Assembly (NCBI GenBank): GCA_964650885.1
Contig: CAZYXG010000073.1
Location: 1 to 7,158, forward strand
Origin: JAPLFM01 sp964650885
GTDB lineage: Bacteria > Bacteroidota > Ignavibacteria > Kapaibacteriales > UBA2268
Length of the DNA: 7,158 nt
Direction of reading: 5' to 3'
This document shows positions 1 through 5,775 of the stretch, in pieces. Below the pieces are notes generated by a model. The model was not told where the DNA came from. It did no database searches and was given only the letters and a program-made list of their open reading frames with translations. Position 1 is the stretch's first letter, and every line of letters starts with the position of its first letter. The position numbers and the translations under genes were made by a program.

Positions 1-2
1 CA

Positions 3-60
3 TTAAGAAATTATTATGAGTTTGGAGTTTGGATTTTATAACCTTTTACAAATTTCTTAA
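3..60. repeat. 10-bp inverted repeat in the leader of the peptidase gene
   Basis: TTAAGAAATT at 3-12 is the exact reverse complement of AATTTCTTAA at 51-60, with 38 bases between. The same word occurs as a second inverted pair at 3769-3858, in front of the DUF2723 gene, and I see no copy inside a coding region. The arms are AT-rich, so a stable hairpin is unlikely. A protein-binding site or chance similarity are both possible. The rest of 1-183 is AT-rich leader without a gene. Confidence 0.5.
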
Positions 61-183
61 TTCACCAACGACTAAAGTAATGGGATAGAAAAATTTTATT
101 TATGGGTTTAGATTTACCTTTCCTTTTTGAGATTCATAATTTTTTAATTAACTTACATTTTATAAAATCTAACACATACGAAA

Positions 184-252
184 ATGAATTTTAAACTAAT
201 TTTTACATTTTTCATTATGGCTAATTCTTTGTGGATTTGTCCGTCCATTGCC
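184..252 (+). other. Predicted signal peptide of the oligopeptidase B
   Basis: Codons 1-23 encode a short basic start (Lys4), a hydrophobic stretch from Leu5 to Ile18, and a small-residue end Ser21-Ile22-Ala23 that fits the -3/-1 rule for signal peptidase I. A polar, Asn/Thr-rich linker (about residues 24-40) follows before similarity to E. coli PtrB begins. Cys19 is preceded by Leu-Trp-Ile, which is a poor lipobox because position -1 is Ile. This is a reading by eye, not a predictor score. Confidence 0.7.
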
Positions 253-2340
253 GTAAATAACACAAATAACGAAACTAAGAAAACTATGTTCAATTCAAAT
301 TCCATTACTCCAAAAGCAAATAAAATTCCTAAAACTTTATCTAAACATGGGAAAGACCGACTCGACAACTACTACTGGATGAACGAAAGAGAGACGGCTC
401 CAGTTCTGGACTATCTGAATGCCGAAAATAAATATTTCGACGAAGTAACTGCACCGCAGAATGATTTGCGAGAGCAACTTTATAATGAACTGAAAGGCAG
501 AATTAAACAAACTGATATGTCTGTACCGTATCAAGATAATGGCTACTTCTATTATTCTAAAGTGGAAGAAGGTAAAGAATATACAATAAATTGCAGAAAA
601 AAAGGTTCCTTAGATGCAAGCGAAGAGGTGCTATTCGACCAAAATAAAATGGCAGAAGGCAGCAAATATTTCGCACTTGGCTATTTCAAAGTAGCTCCAA
701 ATAATAGTTTGATTGGCTATTCAATAGATCTCGTTAGCCGCAGACAATACACAATCCACTTTAAAGATATTAAAACTGGCAAAGAACTCACAGATAAAAT
801 TGAAAACACAAGTGGTGGCTTCGTTTGGGCAAACGACAATAAAACGTTATTCTACACTTTGAAAGATGAAGCACTGCGTGAGTATAGAGTGATGAAGCAC
901 ACACTTGGAACTGAGCAGAAAGATGACCAAATTATTTTTGAAGAAAAAGACCAAATGTTCGATGTATCTGTTGGCATTAGCAAATCTAAAAAATATATCT
1001 TCGTTTCATCGCATAGCACTATGGCAGATGAATATCAATTTATATCTGCAAATGAGCCAAATAGTAAATTTAAAATGTTTCATGCCAGAGAGCGAGGTTT
1101 GGAATATAATATAGACCACGCTGGTGACAAATTCTATATTAAAACCAATAAAGATGCTTTCAATTTCAAATTAATGTCTTGCGACGAATCCAGTACAGAA
1201 AAGAATAATTGGACAGATATAATTGCACATAGAGCAGATGTTTTATTAGAAGATTTCGATGTTTTTAAAGACTATATAGTGCTTACCGAGAGAATCAATG
1301 GACAAACAGAAGTGCGAGTAAAATCGTGGTCTGGCGATTTGGACGAATATATTAAATTCCCAGAGCAAGTCTATTCAAGTGGCACAGGAACAAATATAGA
1401 TTACGAAACTAAAAACCTACGTTTAAGCTATACTTCACTCACAACTCCTAGCTCTGTGATTGATTATAATATGCAAACAAAAGAACGTAAGTTATTAAAA
1501 GAGCAAGAAATACTAGGTGGATTCGACAAGAACAATTATGTTGCAGAAAAACTTTACGCAAAAGCTATAGACGGCACACTTATTCCAATTTCATTAGTTC
1601 GCAGAAAAGACACCAAGATTGATGGCTCGGCACCACTATTGCAATATGCCTATGGCTCTTATGGAATCAGTACCGATGTATATTTTTCAGCAGATAGACT
1701 TTCGCTTTTAGATAGAGGATTTATATTTGCTCTGGCCCACATTCGAGGCGGCGAAGATATGGGTCGCCCTTGGTATGAAAATGGTAAATTGCTTAAAAAG
1801 AAAAATACATTCACAGACTTTATAGATTGTGCCCATCATTTGGTAGATAATAAATACACATCGAATGAGAAATTATTTGCAATGGGTGGAAGTGCAGGCG
1901 GCTTGCTAATGGGAGCTGTAGCAAATATGGACGGCAATTACTTTAAAGGAATGGTTGCATTGGTGCCATTTGTAGATGTTGTTACTACTATGCTCGATGA
2001 GACTATTCCTCTAACCACAGGCGAATACGACGAATGGGGAAATCCTAACGTAGAAGAATATTTTAAATATATGTTGAGTTATTCACCAGTGGACAATGTA
2101 GAAACAAAACCATACCCTAATATGCTTGTTATGACTGGCTACCACGATTCACAAGTACAGTATTTCGAGCCAGCAAAATGGGTTGCAAAACTAAGAGAAA
2201 TGAAAACCAACAATAACTTAATACTATTCCGATGCAATATGGATGCTGGACACGGCGGCTCATCTGGCAGATTCAAAAGATTGAGAGAAACTGCCATCCA
2301 ATATAGCTTTATGCTTGGTTTGCTGGGTATTGGGAAGTAG
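184..2340 (+). CDS. ptrB: Oligopeptidase B (protease II, S9A family), probably exported
   Basis: This is a serine peptidase of the prolyl oligopeptidase family that cleaves short peptides after Arg or Lys. From about residue 41 the protein follows E. coli PtrB closely: an N-terminal segment with DNYYW, a beta-propeller (roughly 110-460), then an alpha/beta hydrolase domain. The triad is Ser570 (in GGSAGG), Asp655 (in YHDSQV) and His690 (in GHGGSSGRF). The Ser-Asp and Asp-His spacings of 85 and 35 match the family as I recall it. Glu614 and Asp616 in TTGEYDEWGNP correspond to the acidic pair that sets P1 basic specificity in E. coli, where the second residue is Glu. Residues 1-23 look like a signal peptide: Lys4, a hydrophobic core, and a possible SPase I site after Ser21-Ile-Ala23. 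Bacterial OpB is usually cytosolic, so this is unusual. Starting at Met35 (base 286) would give a 684-residue cytosolic form, close to the 686 of E. coli. I prefer Met1 because the extension is so signal-like. No Shine-Dalgarno is evident. The gene stands alone, with a terminator downstream. Confidence 0.93.
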   Translation: MNFKLIFTFFIMANSLWICPSIAVNNTNNETKKTMFNSNSITPKANKIPKTLSKHGKDRLDNYYWMNERETAPVLDYLNAENKYFDEVTAPQNDLREQLYNELKGRIKQTDMSVPYQDNGYFYYSKVEEGKEYTINCRKKGSLDASEEVLFDQNKMAEGSKYFALGYFKVAPNNSLIGYSIDLVSRRQYTIHFKDIKTGKELTDKIENTSGGFVWANDNKTLFYTLKDEALREYRVMKHTLGTEQKDDQIIFEEKDQMFDVSVGISKSKKYIFVSSHSTMADEYQFISANEPNSKFKMFHARERGLEYNIDHAGDKFYIKTNKDAFNFKLMSCDESSTEKNNWTDIIAHRADVLLEDFDVFKDYIVLTERINGQTEVRVKSWSGDLDEYIKFPEQVYSSGTGTNIDYETKNLRLSYTSLTTPSSVIDYNMQTKERKLLKEQEILGGFDKNNYVAEKLYAKAIDGTLIPISLVRRKDTKIDGSAPLLQYAYGSYGISTDVYFSADRLSLLDRGFIFALAHIRGGEDMGRPWYENGKLLKKKNTFTDFIDCAHHLVDNKYTSNEKLFAMGGSAGGLLMGAVANMDGNYFKGMVALVPFVDVVTTMLDETIPLTTGEYDEWGNPNVEEYFKYMLSYSPVDNVETKPYPNMLVMTGYHDSQVQYFEPAKWVAKLREMKTNNNLILFRCNMDAGHGGSSGRFKRLRETAIQYSFMLGLLGIGK

Positions 2341-2452
2341 GGGTTAGATATACAGTTGGCATTTTTGTTGTGTATAAATATCAAACTGTTGTGTGTAAAA
2401 AGGTTAAGAGTTTACCAGCGACAGATGTGGTCAAAATGTTTTATTAATTTAG

Positions 2453-2491
2453 CATAGCCCATAACTTAAGTTAATGGGTTATGTGTTTTTT
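2453..2491 (+). terminator. Rho-independent terminator after the peptidase gene
   Basis: CATAGCCCAT (2453-2462) pairs with ATGGGTTATG (2474-2483), giving ten pairs with one G-T wobble. Past a single bulged A, three more pairs (AAC with GTT) close a TTAA tetraloop. The stem is followed by TG and a run of six T at 2486-2491, which is the expected layout for a plus-strand transcript. It lies about 110 bases after the peptidase stop and only 15 bases from the stop of the convergent MarC gene. The T-run on the minus-strand side is much poorer, so I read it as acting mainly on the peptidase transcript. Confidence 0.75.
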
Positions 2492-2506
2492 CACAATTAT
2501 CCATAA

Positions 2507-3148
2507 TCATTTAATCTTCAATATTCCTTGCAATATTGGTTTTAGTCCAGAGAAGAAGAATTCCACCGCTATCACCATTACTATCAGCCCCATCATTCTC
2601 ATTAAAATTTTATTTCCTGTATTGCCAAGCTTTTTGGTGAGCTTTGAAGAACCCACTAATATAAGATAAGTTATAAATAGCACTACTGCAATTGTCAGTA
2701 TTAGTATAAATTTTTTGTCGAAAGTGTTTGCATCTTCCATCATTACAATTGAATTTGTGATAGCTCCCGGCCCAACTATCATAGGTATAGCAAGTGGGGT
2801 TACAGAAATATCAGTCATATAGTCGTGTTTAGTTTCTTCTTCTTTAAATTGATGGCTCACAAGTCGAGCATTGAGCATATCCATTCCCATTAAAAAAAAT
2901 ATCACGCCACCTACCATTCGGAAACTATCCACCGAAATACCAAAGAATTTGAAAAGCAACTGCCCAGAAAAGGCAAAGCCAATCATTATAAAGAATGAAA
3001 CTAATATTGCTTTTTTAACCGTGAATTTTCGTTCTTTGTCAGTGAAATCAGCCGTCATTGTCATAAAAACTGGCATCACACCCAATGGGTTGATAAGAGT
3101 GAAAAATGAAGTTATGCATAGCAGGAAGTAAGAGAGAATTTCGTTCAT
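2507..3148 (-). CDS. MarC family integral membrane protein
   Basis: This is a 213-residue inner-membrane protein of the MarC family (once called UPF0056, placed with NAAT transporters), typically about 200-220 residues with six membrane spans. Family marks are NPLGVMPVF near the N-terminus (residues 20-28), the hydrophobic SFRMVGGVIFFLMGMDML block (75-92), SVTPLAIPMIVGPGAI (115-130), and a final hydrophobic helix ending in EFFFSGLK (196-203). Hydrophobic stretches fall near 4-28, 48-69, 76-92, 115-135, 147-166 and 183-202. The hydrophilic loop at about 97-113 is rich in Glu, Lys and His. The physiological substrate of this family is not settled, and the E. coli MarC link to antibiotic resistance has not held up. 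I chose the ATG at 3148. The in-frame TTG at 3175 would add nine residues but lies inside a promoter-like TAATTTTG. The gene converges on the peptidase gene and diverges from nbaC. Confidence 0.9.
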   Translation of the reverse strand: MNEILSYFLLCITSFFTLINPLGVMPVFMTMTADFTDKERKFTVKKAILVSFFIMIGFAFSGQLLFKFFGISVDSFRMVGGVIFFLMGMDMLNARLVSHQFKEEETKHDYMTDISVTPLAIPMIVGPGAITNSIVMMEDANTFDKKFILILTIAVVLFITYLILVGSSKLTKKLGNTGNKILMRMMGLIVMVIAVEFFFSGLKPILQGILKIK

Positions 3149-3172
3149 TGTAAATATCTTTTTTAGTTTATG

Positions 3173-3180
3173 CAAAATTA
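3173..3180 (-). promoter_or_regulatory. Candidate -7 promoter element of the MarC gene
   Basis: Read on the minus strand, this is TAATTTTG, a perfect match to the Bacteroidota -7 consensus TAnnTTTG. It ends 24 bases before the ATG at 3148, giving a predicted leader of roughly 15-20 bases. I see no TTTG at the usual upstream spacing, so the -33 half is not supported. The possible upstream TTG start at 3175-3173 is the last three bases of this element, which argues against that start. Confidence 0.4.
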
Positions 3181-3242
3181 ATTCAAAAAGTCTTATTATT
3201 TTGAGTTATTAAAAATTATAATTTACAGAAAAGGTATTCCCA

Positions 3243-3770
3243 ATGGCAAAAATGTTCAAACCGCTGAATCTAAATAAATGGGTTGCAGACAACAGACACC
3301 TATTGAAACCGCCCGTAGGCAACAAAGAAATGTTTGAAGAGGGTGAATTTATCATTATGGTAGTGGGTGGGCCAAACAGCCGAAAAGATTACCACTACAA
3401 TGAAACTCCCGAATTCTTCCTTCAAATAGAAGGCGACATTATCGTCCGAATCCAAAATGATGGTCAGCCAGAAGATGTGCATATAAAAGAAGGCGAAGTG
3501 TATTTACTTCCAGGCAAAGTGCCACACTCTCCTCAGCGTGGCCCGAACACAATTGGTATAGTGGTAGAGCAAAAACGCCCTGCCGATGCCATAGATGCTT
3601 TAGAATGGTACTGCGAAAGCTGCAACCATAAACTTTATAGAGAAGAATTCAATCTTAAAAACATTGTAACAGAATTGCCAGCTCTTATGGGCAAATTCTA
3701 TGCAGACACAAAACTTTGCACTTGCGAAAAGTGTGGCAGCGTGATGGCACCACCAGTTAAAGCAGTGTAA
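3243..3770 (+). CDS. nbaC: 3-hydroxyanthranilate 3,4-dioxygenase
   Basis: This cytosolic non-haem Fe(II) cupin enzyme (EC 1.13.11.6) opens the ring of 3-hydroxyanthranilate to 2-amino-3-carboxymuconate semialdehyde, which cyclises to quinolinate. That is the last enzymatic step of the kynurenine route to NAD before quinolinate phosphoribosyltransferase. The 175 residues carry the family's features: HLLKPPVGN near the start; Arg47, His51, Glu57 and His95 in the cupin core, with Arg99 in HSPQR; and Glu109, equivalent to Glu110 of the Cupriavidus enzyme after a one-residue deletion. His51, Glu57 and His95 are the iron ligands; Arg47, Arg99 and the Glu bind substrate. Two CxxC pairs, Cys124/Cys127 and Cys161/Cys164, form the rubredoxin-like second metal site of bacterial enzymes. 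The start at 3243 aligns with the Cupriavidus start; Met4 (3252) is less likely. AGAAAAGG ending at 3234 is a possible weak ribosome site. No other kynurenine gene is in the window. Confidence 0.95.
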   Translation: MAKMFKPLNLNKWVADNRHLLKPPVGNKEMFEEGEFIIMVVGGPNSRKDYHYNETPEFFLQIEGDIIVRIQNDGQPEDVHIKEGEVYLLPGKVPHSPQRGPNTIGIVVEQKRPADAIDALEWYCESCNHKLYREEFNLKNIVTELPALMGKFYADTKLCTCEKCGSVMAPPVKAV

Positions 3771-3858
3771 ATTTCTTAAATAGCATTTAAATATGTACAA
3801 GTGAATGTCTTTTTATCTGATTGATATTGAATAAGATACGAGTATTTTTAAGAAATTT
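3769..3858. repeat. 12-bp inverted repeat flanking the nbaC-DUF2723 intergenic region
   Basis: AAATTTCTTAAA at 3769-3780, which overlaps the last two bases of the nbaC stop codon, is the exact reverse complement of TTTAAGAAATTT at 3847-3858. The 66 bases between are AT-rich and contain no ORF that I can support. The 10-bp core AATTTCTTAA is the same word found inverted at 3-12 and 51-60. The right arm runs directly into the first AATTTTGTCCAA repeat. Confidence 0.6.
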
Positions 3859-3887
3859 TGTCCAATATTATTGATAATTTTGTCCAA
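3854..3887 (+). repeat. Tandem 12-bp direct repeats upstream of the DUF2723 gene
   Basis: AATTTTGTCCAA occurs at 3854-3865 and again at 3876-3887, a 22-base period or about two helical turns. A degenerate third start, AAATTTTGAAC, follows at 3886-3896. The second copy ends 32 bases before the ATG at 3920. Two same-face direct repeats at a promoter are a common arrangement for an operator, but no regulator is encoded in the window, so the role is inferred. Confidence 0.6.
3875..3882 (+). promoter_or_regulatory. Candidate -7 promoter element of the DUF2723-PLP enzyme operon
   Basis: TAATTTTG is a perfect TAnnTTTG match and overlaps the second direct repeat. Transcription would start near 3889, leaving a leader of about 30 bases. 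The nearest upstream TTTG (3857-3860) is only 14 bases away, shorter than the usual 17-23. An alternative -7, AAATTTTG at 3853-3860, has one mismatch but sits 23 bases after TTG at 3827-3829. The nbaC gene has no convincing terminator before this point, so read-through is also possible. Confidence 0.4.
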
Positions 3888-3919
3888 ATTTTGAACTCAA
3901 AAGAAAAAAATCCCAAACT

Positions 3920-5755
3920 ATGAATAAAAACAAAATACTAATAAGAGTCACACTTTTTGTATTGTCGCTATTGCTTTACTGGAATACAATGAGCCCAACA
4001 GTTTCTTTTATTGATTCTGGTGAACTCGCTGGCGTTTGCTCCACTCTTGGTGTTAGCCATCCTTCGGGCTATCCACTATTCACAATTCTTGGCTTCATTT
4101 GGACTAAGTTTGCATTTGGCATATCTAAAATTGTGATGCTAAATTTCCTTGCGGGAGTTTATGTGGCTGGTGCAGTTGTCTTTTTCTATGAGATATTGGC
4201 TGTTGCAAATTCGCGTTTGGCAAAAACTAAAACAGAATTTGACTTTGTGGCAATTGCTGGAGCTTTAACATTTGCCACAGCACTAACCGTTTGGCAGCAA
4301 GCCACTGCCATTGAGGTTTATTCGCTTCATTTGCTAATGCTGAATGCCACCATTTTTTATTTCATAACTGGGATATGGCAAGCTGATAAAAAGCGTGTGC
4401 TATTAGCCTCATTCTTGCTTGGTCTGGCTTTCACAAACCATTTAACTACTATTCTATTGCTTCCTGCCATCACTTATTATTACTTTATGGGAAATAAGAA
4501 TAGAGTTGAGAATGTATTTACTTTAAAATTCTTTGGTCAGTGCCTTCTTTTTGCTTGCATTTCGCTTAGCTTATATCTCTATTTGCCTATTCGCTCAGCC
4601 ACAGGAGCTGAATTTAATTGGGGCGAAGTGCATCGTGGATTAGGGAAATTTCTTTATCACGCCCAAGGAAAGCAATATCAAGTTTGGATGTTTACAGGGT
4701 CGGAAGCGTGGGCAGGTAATTTCGAGAAATTCACCCAAGCGGCACCTTTCCAATTTGGAATTATTGGATTAATATTTATACTTTTTGGCATCTATCATTT
4801 AGTTCGAAGAGATTTTCGCTTCTTGAACTTTATACTTTTGCTAATCTTTACTTGTATTTTTTATTCATTCAATTACTCCATCAATGATATAGAATCATAC
4901 TTTTTGCTTGCATTTATTGGGCTTCTAATCACTGCATTTATTGGGCTTAGATTTTCTCTAAATATATTCAAATTCAGACTGCCTTCGTATATTGCATTGC
5001 TAATACCACTATTAAATTTGACATATAACTATGCCGATTGCGACAGAAGCAAAGAATACTATGTCTATGATTATATGCAGACTATTTTCAACTGTGCCGA
5101 TAAGGATGGGATTATCATTTCCAGCCAATGGGATTTTTGGCTCTCAGCTTCTTGGTACTATCAGCGTGTGGAAGCGATGCGACCCGATTTAGTTATTATT
5201 GACAAAGAACTTGTTCGCCGCACTTGGTACCCAAATCAACTTATGCGTTGGTATCCCGTGTTGAGAAATTCACAGCCAGAGCTTGATAGATATATGGTGC
5301 ATTTGGAGAATTTTGAAGAAGAAAAAGACTACGACCCAATTCAAATTCAAGCAACTTATACAGAGCTTTTGAATAGCTATGTGATAAAGAATTTTGAAAA
5401 GAGACCAATTTATTTTACTTTAGAAACATTGCAATCGACAACTTTGCCAAAAGGTTATACTTTTGTGCCACAGGGTTTCCTTTTCAAAGTGATTAAAGCA
5501 TTGGAAGTGGACTCAACTAATTTTAATGACTTCGATTTGAGCAAATTAAAACTGGATAGATTCAAATCAATAGCAGTTGACCCAAATGGCTATATTGGGA
5601 AAATTCACGCATTGGCTTCAGTCAATTTAGCAAACGAAGCCAACTATTTGCAAATGTTTGGTAGTAAAGAAAAAGCTATAGAGTTAGCTAAAAAAGCATT
5701 GGCAATGGATTCAACAAATACATCAGCAATTAATATTTTATCGCAAAGAAATTAA
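3920..5755 (+). CDS. DUF2723 / TMEM260-like GT-C family membrane protein
   Basis: This is a 611-residue polytopic membrane protein. It matches the DUF2723 family (relatives of human TMEM260, reported as a protein O-mannosyltransferase) by the N-terminal helix followed by MSPTVSFIDSGELAG (24-38), then GVSHPSGYPLF (44-54) and YLYLPIRS (219-226). In GT-C enzymes an acidic motif in the first extracytoplasmic loop is catalytic; here Asp32 or Glu35 would fill that place. About eleven hydrophobic segments lie between residues 6 and 374. A soluble C-terminal part follows (about 375-611), rich in Tyr and Trp. It begins near YVYDYMQTIFN and ends in one TPR-like helix pair, EKAIELAKKALAMDSTN, close to the terminus. 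Many Bacteroidota homologues are around 1000 residues with longer TPR tails, so this is a short form, apparently complete. The ATG at 3920 has an A-rich leader and no Shine-Dalgarno. It probably heads a two-gene operon with the PLP enzyme. Donor and acceptor are unknown, and glycosyl transfer itself is inferred. Confidence 0.85.
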   Translation: MNKNKILIRVTLFVLSLLLYWNTMSPTVSFIDSGELAGVCSTLGVSHPSGYPLFTILGFIWTKFAFGISKIVMLNFLAGVYVAGAVVFFYEILAVANSRLAKTKTEFDFVAIAGALTFATALTVWQQATAIEVYSLHLLMLNATIFYFITGIWQADKKRVLLASFLLGLAFTNHLTTILLLPAITYYYFMGNKNRVENVFTLKFFGQCLLFACISLSLYLYLPIRSATGAEFNWGEVHRGLGKFLYHAQGKQYQVWMFTGSEAWAGNFEKFTQAAPFQFGIIGLIFILFGIYHLVRRDFRFLNFILLLIFTCIFYSFNYSINDIESYFLLAFIGLLITAFIGLRFSLNIFKFRLPSYIALLIPLLNLTYNYADCDRSKEYYVYDYMQTIFNCADKDGIIISSQWDFWLSASWYYQRVEAMRPDLVIIDKELVRRTWYPNQLMRWYPVLRNSQPELDRYMVHLENFEEEKDYDPIQIQATYTELLNSYVIKNFEKRPIYFTLETLQSTTLPKGYTFVPQGFLFKVIKALEVDSTNFNDFDLSKLKLDRFKSIAVDPNGYIGKIHALASVNLANEANYLQMFGSKEKAIELAKKALAMDSTNTSAINILSQRN

Positions 5756-5775
5756 TTAATTAAAGGTTTACGATT

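Noticed and set aside
115..161. Promoter of the peptidase gene (TACCTTTC at 115-122, TAATTTTT at 137-144, TACATTTT at 154-161)
   Set aside because: Each differs from TAnnTTTG by one base, and none has a TTTG at normal spacing. In DNA this AT-rich such near-matches are expected, so I name none as the promoter.
157..168. ATTTTATAAAAT perfect palindrome upstream of the peptidase gene
   Set aside because: It is made wholly of A and T in an AT-rich leader, so a palindrome of this size carries little information.
238..240. Cys19 of the peptidase as a lipoprotein attachment site
   Set aside because: The preceding residues are Leu-Trp-Ile. Position -1 should be Gly, Ala or Ser, and Ser21-Ile-Ala23 gives a better SPase I site.
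2139..2384. Antisense and out-of-frame open frames over the large genes
   Set aside because: This frame and the others like it lie opposite or inside well-supported genes, resemble no family, and follow from the composition of the true coding strand.
3196..3203. TTATTTTG as a -7 element for nbaC
   Set aside because: It has one mismatch at a key A and no TTG or TTTG at suitable distance upstream. It is possible but unsupported.
3771..3846. Terminator or small RNA after nbaC
   Set aside because: I see only very short AT-rich pairings such as TATCT with AGATA, no GC-containing stem followed by a T-run, and no sign of a structured RNA.
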